Positions 10,739-23,554 of a stretch of 64,000 nucleotides of DNA are shown in pieces. Source of the DNA: Heterodera schachtii (Eukaryota > Nematoda > Chromadorea > Rhabditida > Heteroderidae); the NCBI GenBank assembly GCA_023374025.1, contig SIJG01000006.1:2169102-2233101 (forward strand). The letters run 5' to 3'. A program made the translations under genes and the position numbers. The notes under the pieces are model-generated. The model ran no database searches and had not been told where the DNA came from. It saw only the letters and a program-made list of their open reading frames with translations. Each line of letters begins with the position of its first letter. The stretch's first letter is position 1.

Positions 10739-12646
10739 AGCACTTTAATGAATAGTGAAGGAAATTATTTGCTTTTATGAATATTCACCAAAATGAAATA
10801 AATCAGAAATTAACCCATATTTATTTAAATCTAATATGCCTGATGACTGATTTAGGAAAGTTACCAGCACGTTTATAAATCTACCATAATATTTTCATTT
10901 TGGAGCGGTCTCATCGCTTTGCCATCTGTCTTAGCCACTATATAAAATTAAGGTTTTAAGAATTATAAAATTTAATTATGTAATTTATATGCAACATACC
11001 TATTTTATTGTATATAATAAAATATTTTATAATAACATATAAATTTGAATAATAAAAATAAGAAATATGCATTAGCTATGCATTATAATTCTACTTTTTA
11101 AATGCCACAAATTTTCATTTTACGTAAGCATAGGAAGTGAACATTGACTAAAAATTGATTGGTAATTATTGTTTACAACATTGCGAAGGGTTTTGGGGAT
11201 TTGGAATGGCAGGAAATACAAAATGCTTTCACAGCGTAAGGGCCAAATTTTTAAATGAATATTCGACTAATTGAAGCAATCCAATGAGAATGGAAATTGG
11301 TTGTGTTTATGAAGCATTTCCTTAAATGGCAAGAATATTAATTTTTACCACATTAAGCTTTGTTGGGTTAATTATGGACTTAAAATCAAAGAAGTTATAA
11401 TTTGAGAAAATGCAAATCTAAACAATAAAATTTCCGTGATTTTATCTTAAAAATAGATATAATATTGGAAAATTTATGCTTATTCTCAGATTTTCGTTCT
11501 TACTTGCATTTTGTGCTAAAGGTGAATTATTTATTATGATATTTAACTGAATTAATTAAAAAATTCCATAGAAATATTTCCCAAAATAACATGAAGTTGG
11601 CTGGCTCATAATAATTGGCATTATTATAAAGTAAAATTCTCGAATGATTTCTGTTTCCCAATACTGACGGTTTATGATCGAAATCAAATTTTTTTTTCTG
11701 CATATCAATTTCTGAATGCTTTGACGAGAATGGCTTTTGCTGATCGGGCACTGACTGAGTTTTATTTTTACAAAAAATCATTAAAAGATGAATCATAATT
11801 ATGTTATTATGCACTTTAATACTAGAAAATGCAATTAACAAAACCGAAGCAGGCAAAATAAAGCAAGCCAAAAATTCGCATTCAACATGCACAAAGTGAT
11901 CTAAAAACGCTAAAAATGCCCAAATAGGCACTAAAGATAACAGGAAAAATTGCCAAAAATGGCTTTGAACGCTCAAAAAATGCCAAAAATTAAATAAAAA
12001 TTTAGAAATAAAAAAAATGACGAAGAGCCTTTTTAGACAATTTCAAAAAATTTGGTTTCAAAATTTATATATGCAATTTGAATTTTTTAATTTTTATTAT
12101 CTGCTAAAACAAAATACTTATTTTATAAAAACATATTTCTTCCAAAAGTTCTTAAAAAGCTCAAAATTATTCGCTTTTTAAAGGTGCGTTTTTTAAAAAT
12201 TCGCCCTAAAACTCGATCTTTAGGAACTGCATGTGTTTTTCGCTTTTTTGCTTTTAAAAAAGCTTCGGGATTTATTGGGGTCGGAATTTTGACGGCATTC
12301 AAACCCAAGACCCCTTAAAATCTGCATATTGATCGGGACTGGGATTCGGGATCTCGAATCGGGTCCCTCCGACCCCAGTTTTGAGTTATGAAATAATGAA
12401 AATACAACGTAAATTTAGTCGGTTAATTTTCCGGAATTCAAAGTAATTAAAAATAAAATATAATTTCTTTTAATTAAAAAAATATAATTTATAAAATAAT
12501 AGAATAGTAAAAAAATTGATTTTTTCTAGATTTTGGCAAAGTAGAATTTTGAAAAATGTAATCATCATTATAAAAAACAAGTAGAATTACTGAGTTAAGC
12601 CATGCAATAAATCAGCATAAATATGTGGAATTAATCAATTAGTAAA
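10739..12646. other. AT-rich spacer with decayed exon-like and hairpin sequence
   Basis: This stretch is shared with D (about 31791-33697). The part around 11250-11720 has weak similarity to exons 6 to 2 of the minus-strand family, for example the CCTTAAATGGCAA and CTGATCGGGCACTGACTGA stretches, and seems to be a highly decayed further copy. At 12327-12360 an imperfect palindrome begins GGGACTGGGATTCGGGA. I see no intact gene here. The last 100 bases form the 5' flank of the HTH-repeat gene. Confidence 0.5.
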
Positions 12647-13702
12647 ATGATTTTATTCATAAATATGATAATTAAAATAATATTTTTAATATTAATTTTA
12701 ATAAATTCTATTGATAATACTTATGCTGGAAAGATAAAAGAAGCAAAAAGTTTTGATGAAATATTTGGCCAAAGGTGGGACGAAAAAGAGGAGGAAAATG
12801 GAGGGAATGAAACTGATCAAAATTTTCAAATTAAAGAAGAAACTGCAACAAATTGTGATCAATTTGAACAATTGGAAACAAATTTTGAACAAATTTCTGA
12901 TCATTTTTCAAATGCAATTGATATAAAGAAAAGAGAAATTGTGGAAAAATTTCATAAAATTAAAGAGAAAATTAAGCAAATGGGAAACAAATATTCACCT
13001 AAAGAATTGACAAAAATTGAAAGAAAAATTGCACAAAAATTAGGAGTCAATCGTGAGAAAATTTACAAATGGAAAAGAGAATTTGGATTAATCAAAACCT
13101 TTTATTATTCGGATGTTGAAAAGTGTAAAATATTAAAGCGATTTGATCAATTATATGACAAAATAAATGAAAAATTAAATGAAAAATTTGAGGGAAAAAA
13201 AGAAAAATGTAAAAAAATAATAGCAAAACATTGGGGAGTAAATATCAATACAATTTATAAATGGAAAAAAGAATTTAAAAATGGAAAATTGGTGCAAAAC
13301 CAACAAATTGATGATGAAAAAAGAGAAATTGTTGAAAAATATTTTAAAACAAAAATGAATTTATGAAAATGGGTAAACATTCACGGAAAGAATGGAAAGA
13401 ATTTTATGCAAAAATTAAACAAATATTTGGTATGAGTTCTATGACGATTGAAAAATGGACCAAGAAAATTAGCATTAATCAAAATATTTCAAAAGGTGAA
13501 TTAAAAAATATATTTTAACAAATTCTTCTTTTTTCAATTTACAGAGCGAAAAATATTAACAATTGGTGAAAAAATGGAAAAGATTAAACAATATTATCAA
13601 ATCAAAAAACAAAATCAAAAACTCAAAGATTATGAAATTGCCAAAATTTTAAACATTTCAAGCCGCTCATTAATCACCTACAAAGCCAAATTTGGCATTT
13701 AG
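12647..13702 (+). pseudogene. Secreted tandem-HTH protein gene, copy B (one-base frameshift)
   Basis: There are two exons, 12647-13495 and 13545-13702. Residues 1-27 form a signal peptide ending NTYA. The family block SFDEIFGQRWD follows (residues 35-45), then an acidic linker, then HTH repeats at about 95-147 (ending KKLG/IYKWKREFG type), 159-210 and from 225. Exon 2 holds a fourth repeat. Exon 1 is 849 bases where the splice phase needs 850: an A is missing in the run before ATGAATTTATG (near 13352), and this shifts the frame into a stop at 13366. Copy D keeps that base. The protein would be exported and is lysine-rich. The HTH repeats resemble transposase or Psq-type DNA-binding helices. 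It may be a real pseudogene or a homopolymer error in the assembly. Confidence 0.75.
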
Positions 13703-13796
13703 TGGCAAATTACAAAGAAAATGAATAAAAAAAGCGAAAATAAATTTTATAATTATTTATAAAGTTTTTTCTGAGAATTTGTATTTTTCGATTTTT

Positions 13797-14640
13797 TGAA
13801 TTTATGATAAAAAATTGAATCTTTTTATCATTCGTTTATAAAAATATTTTAATCACTGAAAGCGTCGTATATGCTAATATTTTAATTAAAATTGAAACTA
13901 ATTAATTAATCATGGTACTGACTTATTTACACTGTCTTCATTAAACAATTTATTAATGGTTGCTTAAAAAAGATTTAATTTAAAAATTATTCCCTAAGAT
14001 AAAATTTATTTAAAATTTAAATTAATTTCCTTAAATTTTTGAGTAAAATTCCAAGAATAAAAAAGTTATTAATTCATTAGATATATTTGAATTATTTGTA
14101 CATTAATTCAAAATAATTTAATAATTATTATTAGCATTATAATTTTTTGTCTCTCATAATTCTGACAGATCGCAAATTCTTTTACAAATCCTTCTCGATT
14201 GTCAGTCCAATCTCTGCATTGACAAATTACTCGCGCCTGATTAACTAATTTGCACTTTTAATGACGGATAATTAACTAATGGGCCGAGAAGGTGTTTTGA
14301 CGTGCAGACAAAAAGCAAAAGATTCGCCGAAAACTTGATCTTTTTATCATTCGTTTATAAAAATATTTTAATCACTGAAAGCGTCGAATATGCTAATATT
14401 TTAATTAAAATTGAAACTAATTAATTAATCATGGTATTGACTTATTTACACTATGTTCATTAAACAATTAATTATGAGTTGCTTAAAAAGGATTTAATAA
14501 AAAAAATATTCCCTAAGATAAATTTATTTAAAATTTAAAAAGATTTAATAGAAACAATATTTCCTAAAATAAATTTATTTAAAATTTAAAACGTTTAATA
14601 GAAACAATATTTCCTAAAATAAATTTATTTAAAATTTAAA
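13797..14640. repeat. Duplicated 3' flank of the HTH family
   Basis: A block with TTTATCATTCGTTTATAAAAATATTTTAATCACTGAAAGCGTCG occurs at 13817-14010 and again at 14340-14530. Relatives lie downstream of the other family members or remnants at about 15600, 18130, 34870, 44045 and 46000. It is therefore the conserved 3' flank (UTR-like region) of the family. Near 14520-14640 a 57-bp AT-rich unit containing ATAAATTTATTTAAAATTTAAA is repeated three times. Confidence 0.65.
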
Positions 14641-14915
14641 TTAATTTAAATGGAAAAGCGAATTTGGAATGATCAAAAATAGTTATTTAAATGAGGAAAA
14701 AGGCAAAATAATAAAGCGATTTGATCAATTATATGACAAAATAAATGAAAAATTAAATGAAAAATTGGATGGAAAAAGAGAAAAATTTCAAAAAATAATA
14801 GCAAAACATTCAAAGCATTAAAAATTGGAAAAAACAAAGTGCAAATTGGGCAAAAAATCAATAACTAATGATGAAAAAAGAAAAATTGTTGAAAAATATT
14901 ATAATAATTTGACCG
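14640..14915 (+). pseudogene. HTH-family remnant (second repeat only)
   Basis: The sequence codes in pieces for a TWKSEFGM-like end of repeat 1 and then a clear repeat 2, with KIIKRFDQLYDKINEKLNEKL followed by a stop in the recognition-helix region. The beginning of repeat 3, DEKRKIVEKYY, follows. There is no start, signal peptide or exon 2. An almost identical remnant lies at 17228-17430, within the local tandem duplication. Confidence 0.65.
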
Positions 14916-15233
14916 CCGATCTCTTTCAACCCTCTGACCCTTAAAAATCTTGATCAACCCATTAACCCCTTTCAACTTATGCCGCCATCCTCTAAAAAAA
15001 ATTCCTTTTTTAAAATGGCCCTGTATTTCTTTTGCTTTATTTGCAAATCTTAGAAGTTAATTTTACCATATATATGAGATTATTAAAAATGTAATTTCAT
15101 TTAATTAAAGGGTATAATTTTTAATGGGTTTATTGAGAAACATGAAAATTAATATAAAATGAGTATCATTTATAATTACAAAAAAAAAATCTTTAAAAAA
15201 TTAATTGATTACTTTGGATTTTCATCAAAGTAT

Positions 15234-15266
15234 GATTCTATAAAGACCTAAGTAGAATTTTGAAAA
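15234..15266 (+). promoter_or_regulatory. Conserved TATAAAG box of the HTH-family 5' flank
   Basis: GATTCTATAAAG followed by CCTAAGTAGAATTTTG recurs at 15234, 17757, 44557 and 47404, each time after TTGGATTTTCATCAAA. At 44557 and 47404 it lies 150 bp upstream of family coding sequence. This is a likely core-promoter region with a TATA-like element. Here it is an orphan copy. Function is inferred from conservation and position only. Confidence 0.45.
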
Positions 15267-16399
15267 AATGAAAAACATCATTAAAAAAAAGGGGCTACCA
15301 CCGGTGGTATTCTTACCCAGGAATAATTTTTAGAGAATTTTAAACCATTTTATACTTTCATACGATAATTTTATTGAAATTTGCCAATATTTTTTTAAAA
15401 TTATGTCTCAGTGACGAAACGATTAGTGACGAAATGATAAGTAACAGACAAAGATATTATAACTAAATTATTTTGTGGAAAATTACCGTACAAGCACCGA
15501 AAATTACAATGAAAAAGAAAAAAGACGAAATTTGAAATACAAAAGTTTTTTTGAGAATTGCTTTTGCGATTCTTTAATAATGATAAAAAGAGGAATATTT
15601 TTTCATCACTTTACGAAAATATTTTAATCATTAAAAGCGTCGAATATGCTAACAGTTTTAATTAATTAAATTTTATTTTAATTAAATGTTTGTCTTATTT
15701 TAATCTTGCCAAAAATGACAAAATATGGTAAAAAATTTTGAGGTATTCCATGCCAGTAAAAATATTTTAATTTAATGGAATAATGCCATAATCGGTAAAA
15801 AATAACATTTTTAATTATTAGCAAAAAATCTCAAAAAAAATCGTCATTTTTTGTTGGTTTATGAAAAAATTATAGTTGAAAAATAACCCTTCTCCTAAAT
15901 TAGAGCTTACTCCCCCTGAAATAAAAGTCTCCGATTGAGCGGATTTGAAAAATAGGTAAAGCCCGTAACAGGCTCTATTTTATGCCCCCAGAGTATTCCA
16001 TTTTAGGAAATACGTATCGCATAACATACATCTATTCTCTGTGTTGGGCCTACAGGATAAACAAAAAAATATACTCAATAAAAAATAGAAAAAAGAATTA
16101 ATTATAATTGAAATTTTGGATTTGGAAATGAGCTAAATATAAAAATAAAATGATTTTCATTGGTGTCAAAACATTTTCATATTTAATCCTGTCCAATATC
16201 TCCTCTTTTAAAGCATTATATCCTTTTTTATGATTGTGTCGTTTCAATGGGTCGGGAAAAGATCTAATAGTTTAGGTGAGAGTGACCGTAATTCTCAATG
16301 TGTTAGGTTTATCTTCCAAATGAAAACTTTCCGATATATAAATTTGCATTCTAACCAATCGGTTTTCGATGTTTACCATAGTTCAAAGCAAGCACAGGA

Positions 16400-16690
16400 T
16401 TTCCAAGCAGAAATTGCCGACGTTTTTTATCGAGGACGCTGCTGCGGCGTCTCTCTTGTTCCTGGATTGCTTCCTCAACCGTTTTGTGTTGCTTGACTGC
16501 ATTTGGTTTCTGTTTTGCTGTTGCACCTTATAATGGTAGTGATTTTTGTGAGGGATGTTGGGCCCTCCCAGCATTTTCATGTTGGGCATGAAAATGTGTG
16601 GAGTTGCATCCCTCCCCTAATTGCCTGGGGCAATTGGCGGTTACTCCCAAATCGAAGCCCATAACAAAGCCTTTTGATCAGCAGGTGAAG
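16400..16690. other. GC-richer, hairpin-rich conserved island (copy 1)
   Basis: Within AT-rich surroundings this block is conserved, with few changes, at about 18870-19120. It contains a perfect 10-bp stem with a 5-base loop (CATTTTCATG, TTGGG, CATGAAAATG at 16572-16596), ATTGCCTGGGGCAAT (16619-16633) and AGGGATGTTGGGCCCTCCC. A GATTTTTG tract precedes the stem. No frame stays open in both copies. It could be a structured ncRNA, part of a retroelement or a decayed exon. I do not recognise it. Confidence 0.4.
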
Positions 16691-17227
16691 CAAAATTAAA
16701 GAAAAAATGGTGAATGATCAACAACTGACTGAATAGCCCAGAATCACTCCTCTAAAAAAGGATTTTGCAAACGAATAATAAAAGCTCGAATTATAAGATA
16801 AACGATAAAGAATAAAAAAGAGTTAAATAGCCAGTAGAAAGAGGAAAAAAACAAGATGATTTTGTATGATACACCCCCCCAATAGTCAGGGAACGAGTTT
16901 CTATTTTTTAACATATTTTCAGCGCGTAGCATTTTAGGAGAGATGCATAAAAACATTTTAATTTACAATTCTATTATTTTAGCATCCACAAAATTTTATA
17001 TAAACAAAAAAAATTTTTTTTGTTTGAAAAACATGTTCGAGCTTCGAAAACTCAGTGTTTACCAAAAAAAATTTTGGTTTGACATATCTCCTATTTTGAC
17101 AATTTCAGTACATATTTATCGAGGGGGGAATGACAGACTTAAAAAAATACGCCAGCATAGTAATTGAGAAAAATGTTTCACAAATTAATGCATAATTATC
17201 TTTTAAGCGACTCTTTTGCATTTTCTC

Positions 17228-17430
17228 ATTGATAAAGCGATTTGATTAATTATATGACAAAATAAATGAAAAATTAAATGAAAAATTGGATGGAAAAAGA
17301 GAAAAATTTCAAAAAATAATAGCAAAACATTCAAAGCATTAAAAATTGGAAAAAACAAAGTGCAAATTGGGCAAAAAATCAATAACTAATGATGAAAAAA
17401 GAAAAATTGTTGAAAAATATTATAATAATT
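17228..17430 (+). pseudogene. HTH-family remnant, second copy
   Basis: This is the same repeat-2 remnant as at 14640-14915, starting in KRFD and running to DEKRKIVEKYY, with the same internal stop. It is the left end of the right-hand tandem unit. Confidence 0.6.
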
Positions 17431-19690
17431 TGACCGCCGATCTCTTTCAACCCTATGACCCTTAAAAATCTTGATCAACCCATTAACCCCTTTCAACTTA
17501 TGCCGCCATCCTCTAAAAAAATTCTTTTTTTTAAAATGGCCCTGTATTTCTTTTGCTTTATTTGCAAATCTTAGAAGTTAATTTTACCATATATATGAGA
17601 TTATTAAAAATGTAATTTCATTTAATTAAAGGGTATAATTTTTAATGGGTTTATTGAGAAACATGAAAATTAATATAAAATGAGTATCATTTATAATTAC
17701 AAAAAAAAAAAATCTTTAAAAAATTAATTGATTTCTTTGGATTTTCATCAAAGTATGATTCTATAAAGTCCTAAGTAGAATTTTGAAAAAATGAAAAACA
17801 TCATTAAAAAAAGGGGCTACCACCGGTGGTATTCTTACCCAGGAATAATTTTTAGAGAATTTTAAACCATTTTATACTTTCATACGATAATTTTATTGAA
17901 ATTTGCCAATATTTTTTTAAAATTATGTCTCAGTGACGAAACGATCAGTGACGAAATGATAGGTAACCGACAAAGATATTATAACTAAAGTATTTTGTGG
18001 AAAATTACCGTACAAGCACCGAAAATTACAATGAAAAAGAAAAAAGACGAAATTTGAAATACAAAAGTTTTTTTGAGAATTGCTTTTGCGATTCTTTAAT
18101 AATGATAAAAAGAGGAATATTTTTTCATCACTTTACAAAAATATTTTAATCATTAAAAGCGTCGAATATGCTAACAGTTTTAATTAATTAAATTTTATTT
18201 TAATTAAATGTTTATCTTATTTTAATCTTGCCAAAAATGACAAAATATGGTAAAAAATTTTGAGGTATTCCATGCCAGTAAAAATATTTTAATTTAATGG
18301 AATAATGCCATAATCGGTAAAAAATAACATTTTTAATTATTAGCAAAAAATCTCAAAAAAAATCGTCATTTTTTGTTGGTTTATGAAAAAATTATAGTTG
18401 AAAAATAACCCTTCTCCTAAATTAGAGCTTACTCCCCATGAAATAAAAGCCTCCGATTGAGCGGATTTGAAAAATAGGTAAAGCCCCTAACGGGCTCTAT
18501 TTTAAGCCCCCAGATTATTCTATTTTAGGAAATACGTATCGCATAACATACATCTATTCTCTGTGTTGGGCCTACAGGGTAAACAAAAAAATATACTCAA
18601 TAAACAAGAGAAAAAAGAATTAATTTTAATTGAAATTTTGGATTTGGAAATGAGCTAAATATAAAAATAAAATGATTTTCATTAGTGTTAAAACATTTTC
18701 ATATTTAATCCCTATCCAATATCTCCTCTTTTAAAGCATTATAATAGGTTCATGCTGTTGGATCTGATCAATCTGAACTTTTCCTGTTTGATAGGGAACA
18801 AGAGATCGAGTTAGTTTAGTGAGAGTGACCGTAATTCTCAGTGTTTAGGTTTACCTTCCAAATTAAAACTTTACTGCGCCGTCTCTCTTGTTCCTGGATT
18901 GCTTCCTCAACCGTTTTGTGTTGCTTGACTGCATTTGGTTTCTGTTTTGCTGTTGCACCTTATAATGGTAGGGATTTTTGTGAGGGATGTTGGGCCCTCC
19001 CAGCATTTTCATGTTGGGCATGAAAATGTGTGGAGTTGCATCCCTCCCCTAATTGCCTGGGGCAATTGGCGGTTACTCCCAAATCGAAGCCCATAACAAA
19101 GCCTTTTGATCAGCAGGTGAAGCAAAATTAAAGAGAAAATGGTGAATGATCAACAACTGACTGAAAAGCCCAGAATCACTCCTCTAAAAAAGGATTTTGC
19201 AAACGAATAATAAAAGCTCGAATTATAAGATAAACGATAAAGAATAAAAAAGAGTTAAATAGCCAGTAGAAAGAGGAAAAAAACAAGATGATTTTTTATG
19301 ATAGCCCACCCCCCCCCCCCAATAGTCAGGGAACGATTTCTATTTTTAATATATTTTCAACGTGTAGCATTTTAGGAGAGATGCATAAAACATTTTATTT
19401 TATAAGTAATATTAAATTAGCATCCACGAAATTTTATATAAACAAAATTTTTTTTAAAAACAATGTCCGAGCTTCGAAAACTTAGTATTTACAAAAAAAA
19501 ATTTGGGTTGTGACAGAGCTCCCTATTTTGACAATTTCAGTACATATTTAGTGAGGGGGGGGGGGGGGGGGGAATGACAGACTTAAAAAAATACGCCAGC
19601 ATAGTAATTGAGAAAAATCGTTCACATTTTAATGCATAATTATCTTTTCAGCGAATTTTGCATTTTCTCATTGCAAGCCTTCAGATCAGA
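17230..19690. repeat. 2.5 kb tandem duplication, right unit
   Basis: This is the partner of 14690-17220. Differences include a shorter 5' side of the hairpin island and longer C and G homopolymers (19308-19320, 19555-19572). Its right end merges into unit C. Confidence 0.8.
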
Positions 19691-19877
19691 CCGGCTGAAA
19701 AATAATAGAGGCACAAATTAAAAATTTTGGTTGATTTATTTTTTAACGGTGAAATCCTTAAACTAATTGAGCTCCAAATCTAATGAGAAAAGTGTTAAAA
19801 AAATTTTCCCAATTTAAAATGTTAAATTAACGTGTTTGTTGAGTTATGTCATAACTAATTAGTAATTAGTTAATAGT

Positions 19878-22809
19878 TTAATTACCGGATATTAGGGAAT
19901 CTTCTAGTGCTTCCATCTCCTCACCAGGATGGTCATACATGTTAATATGAATTTTAATATCTTTCCAAACCATTTCAACATTAAGCCCAAGATAAAGTAA
20001 TTTAACAGCGTAAATGCCAAAATTTTCAGTGAATATTCGCCCAAATTGAAGCAGTCCAATAAGAATGGAAAACTTTTTATTGTAATCCAAAATTTTGGTC
20101 CAAATTGGCTCATCGAATGGATTGAGCTGACGAAGCATTTCCTTAAATGGCAAACATATTAAACTTACGGCATTAAGATTTGTTGGGTTAATTATGGACA
20201 TAAAAACCAAACGATTATACTTTGAGAAAATGAAAATTAAAAAATAATAAAAGTTTTCCATGTGATTTTACCTTAAAAATAGATATAATATTTGAAAATT
20301 TATGCTTATTCTCCTATTTTCGTTCTTATTCACATTTTTGTGTATGAACCTCGTGACACTCTAATAATTATTTTTTAAATGAATCAATTTAAAAAATTCC
20401 ATGGAAATTTACAAAGCCATTATGTAAATAATAATTATATATATAATTTTACCAATATTTTAGCACTGTTAATTGTTTCTTCAGAATATAAAACCTTGAC
20501 AAATAAATTAAACAAATTTTTCTGTTCATCTTCTGAAATATTTTCTGCCAATTGGTCAAAATTTATTTGATTGGAACAATTTTTGATTTCTTCAGATTCT
20601 TCTTCAAAATACCACAAGTGTTGATTGTTGCAATTTGAAAAAATAAATAAACCAATTTTCGCCAACATTTGGGCAATGTTTTGCATCGAAATTCGAACTA
20701 AAAACAAAACTTTATTTTGTCCAAAATTTCATTTATGGACTAAAAGCTGAATTATTTTATGCAAAAATTTACAGTTTAGTTTTTCAGGCTTTGTTTCTTC
20801 TCGATCGATCAATTTAATTTGTCTTTTCAAATCAGAAAAAATATTAGAGAAGGGATCAACTCTGTTAAATAAGCAATATTAATTTTTAAATTCAAAAATT
20901 AAAAATAAAGTACTTTCTGCAGAAGTCATCGAATAAAATTTTAGAAATTTCTAAACTAATTGTGTTAAATTTCTCCTCCCAATTTTTATAAAATTTAAAA
21001 CTGAGCAATGGGTATTGTTTGCCGTAAAGTTTCAATTTCATTTCTTTATTTTTATCATAAATTTTTTCATAAATTTGCTGTGCATAATGAATTGAAAGCA
21101 GCAACAATTCGTGTAAGATTAGCAAATTCTGTTCGGTTGTCAATTCCTTTATTGCCTTTGTTCCGAAAACATTTGGGAACAAATCGAAGAATTTCAAAAA
21201 ATTTGTAAATTTCTAAATAAAAATTCTTTAAAATTTTAACATTAAGTTGGCTCATGAAAATGTTGGCATTATATTATAAATTAAAATTTTAGAATGATCA
21301 TTTCTATTTCCAGACCGAAATTCAAAACATTATCGAATTTTATTGAATGCCAAAATTTGAGATTCAATAAAATTTGCTTTACCTTCCGATGTTGCTCCAA
21401 ACTGTTGGACGGATTGTCCAATGTTTGCATACTTTTTACAATAAATAACTTCATTAACTGATCAGAATCCACCACTCTTGCGGTCATTTTTTTCTTCTGA
21501 TCACTTTCAGAATGCTTTGAGGAGGATGGCTTTTGCTGATCGGGCACCGACTGTTGATCATTTTGGATGGCATTTTGAAGAAAAATGTTTCGCAAATCCA
21601 CAATTTTTAATTCTTTAAGACAAATTCTGTTTGAATTGTCATCAGAAATTAATTCGCATTTTGAAAAAAATTTGTCCATTTTGATCAGAAACACTGTTGC
21701 TTGGCTAAGCGATAATTTTACTAAAATTTTGCATTATTTGTAAATTATCATTAGTTTAAGAGGAATAAAAGGATGTTTAATTTCTTAAATTAATTATTTT
21801 CCACTTGGATATAAATTGTCATAATGTTATGCCTCGGGTGTGAATTGCAGAAATCACTTAATTCAGGGGACAGAAAATTGGATAACCTACGGAAATTTGA
21901 CATTAAAAAATTGGACCACGAATTTTAGTTTATTTATATAAAAATTAAGTGGATTCTTCCTTATTTGTGCATTCCGATATTTTTCTTAATTATATATTAT
22001 AAGAATTAAGAATTAAAATGAGAGTCCAATTTTCTGATGTCTGATTGGGATTGTCATCTCATTCCAATAAATACTTTAAAAAACCAATATCTTCACCAAT
22101 TTCTGATCACTAAGAAAATTTATGAAAAAAAAATTCAAAAACAGTAAGGTTCTTTTTTAATGAAGTGGAATTAGAAATTTTTTCTATAAAAATTTTGCAA
22201 ATTAAAAAACAGTTTTTTGAAAAAGAATACAAGAAAAAATTAATTTTTTAAAATTAATCATCTAAAAAATTAAATTAGTTTTTTTAAACAGGTGGCAAAG
22301 CCAATTTCACTTACTTAAACCTAGCAATTTAACGAAACAGTCAATGAAATATGCCTAATTTGCACTTTTACAAAATAACTATGCTGGCATTTTTAAGAAA
22401 ATGAATGAATAAATTATTTTTTAATTTTTCGAGACTTCAAATCTAAGCGTTACATTTTTCGTTTTTTTTAAATTTTTTTTTAAGAGATTAGGTAATTTCT
22501 CATAAAATTCAATAGCTCAAAACCAGATTTTTTACTGGATATTTTAAAATTTTGAGACCTATTATATGCGTTTTTCTAAAGTGAAATATTTCTTAAAAAT
22601 TAATTACTTTAGATTTTTTAAAATTAAATATTTTGACTCATACTTATTCCATCTTCTGAGTCTGAATATGCAATATTAGGTGCTTCTTCTGATGAAGCTT
22701 CCGCTGTGAGAATAAACTTTAATTTTTTATTTCCACCATTGGCCTTTTGTGCCAGCAGCAGAAGAACTGATAAAGGCAAAGCAGTCCAGAAGATTTGATT
22801 GTAAAGCAT
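19878..22809 (-). CDS. Secreted pioneer protein, six exons, intact copy C
   Basis: Minus-strand exons are 22809-22644, 21693-21383, 21212-20914, 20861-20773, 20697-20453 and 20219-19878. All introns are GT-AG and all phases agree, giving 1452 nt and 483 aa. Residues 1 to about 26 form a signal peptide (MLYNQIFWTALPLSV, hydrophobic LLLL core, cleavage near KANGG). A short acidic segment follows (SEEAPNIAYSDSEDGI), then largely helical sequence with LTTEQNLLILHELLLLS in exon 3 and YDHPGEEMEALEDSL near the end. I recognise no family. The protein is predicted to be secreted with no membrane anchor. Three damaged paralogues lie in units A, B and D. Family expansion plus a signal peptide suggests a nematode secreted or effector-type protein, but that is inference. 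Confidence 0.7.
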
Positions 22810-23109
22810 TCTTTTAACAATGTCAAAAAATAAAAAATAAAATGAATAAATTTAAAAGAAATTTTTGGACAAATTTTGGCTTTTAAATTATCCCATTTAT
22901 TTCTAGGAATAGTTTCTTAGCACTTTTTAAGGACCTTTATTAAATTCGCAAGAGCATTTATTAAAATTAAAAAGATTTTTTAAAGCTTATTTCATATAGG
23001 GTCAAGTTAGATGGCAAAACAATTACAAAAAAATAGAGGGCACCACTATTTTGTGAAATATAATGGTGATTTATACACTTGTTGGGACCTTACCTAAATA
23101 CGTCATCAG

Positions 23110-23231
23110 TAGGGCTTCGACTTTTAGGTGCTAAAAACTACCAAAATAGGTAGGATTTAGGTTCTAAAAAACCTCCAAAATAGGTGCTAGCTCAGGAAAA
23201 AATATGTAAAAACCTAAAAACCGAAGCCCTA
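23110..23231. mobile_element. Internally deleted 122-bp derivative of the 588-bp hAT-like element
   Basis: It has the same termini (TAGGGCTTCG and CGAAGCCCTA) and the same 8-bp duplication GTCATCAG (23102-23109 and 23232-23239) as in B and D, but the interior has been removed at GGTGCTAG / CTCAGG. Sharing the site proves common descent of the insertion. Confidence 0.8.
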
Positions 23232-23305
23232 GTCATCAGGTATATGAGATTAATTGAATAGGTTTAATTATATGTTTTAAATTAATCGTGCCAATATTGG
23301 TCAAT

Positions 23306-23554
23306 GAAAAAGCAAAATTTTTTGGAAAAATTGGTGAGATTTTCGTTTATACTCTATTAAAACCCCAAATTATTTTATATTGTAAAACATTATGCAAATT
23401 AATCAAAATTTAAAAGATTCTGAGGATTTTGCCCAAAAGCTTAAAATTTCTCAAAAAGCTACAAAAATCCTCAAATCCTCATTTTCAAAAAGATCCTCAT
23501 TAACCTATCAAAAAGCCACAAAATGAGGATAAATCCTCGTATCTGGGAGCCCTG
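23306..23554. mobile_element. Left-truncated remnant of the 776-bp hAT-like element
   Basis: Sequence corresponding to the right 250 bp of the element at 9955-10730, ending in ATCTGGGAGCCCTG, follows directly on AATTGGTCAATGAAAA. The left terminus and the GC hairpins are deleted. Confidence 0.7.

Larger units (their letters stand above)
4481..14335. repeat. Segmental duplication unit B
   Basis: This is nearly base-for-base the same as unit D (25763-35386). The offset is 21278 up to about 8500 and about 21051 afterwards. The difference is explained by an extra copy of roughly 230 bp in B around 8520-8760, a tandem duplication of the tail of the signal-peptide exon. The unit carries one minus-strand secreted pioneer gene, two TIR transposons and one plus-strand HTH-repeat gene. 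The high similarity points to a recent duplication, or to uncollapsed haplotypes in the assembly. Confidence 0.85.
14690..17220. repeat. 2.5 kb tandem duplication, left unit
   Basis: This matches 17230-19690 almost continuously, including the HTH remnant, the palindrome ACCACCGGTGGT (15299 / 17821), the HTH 3'-flank motif, the GC-rich hairpin island and the AATAGTCAGGGAACGA segment. The left unit has about 100 bases (16340-16440) that the right unit lacks. No intact gene is present in either unit. Confidence 0.8.

Noticed and set aside
12123..12308. Minus-strand 61-codon frame with FKKRTFKKRII, identical in D
   Set aside because: Identity between B and D is explained by recent duplication of the whole unit. 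No splice partners or start context.
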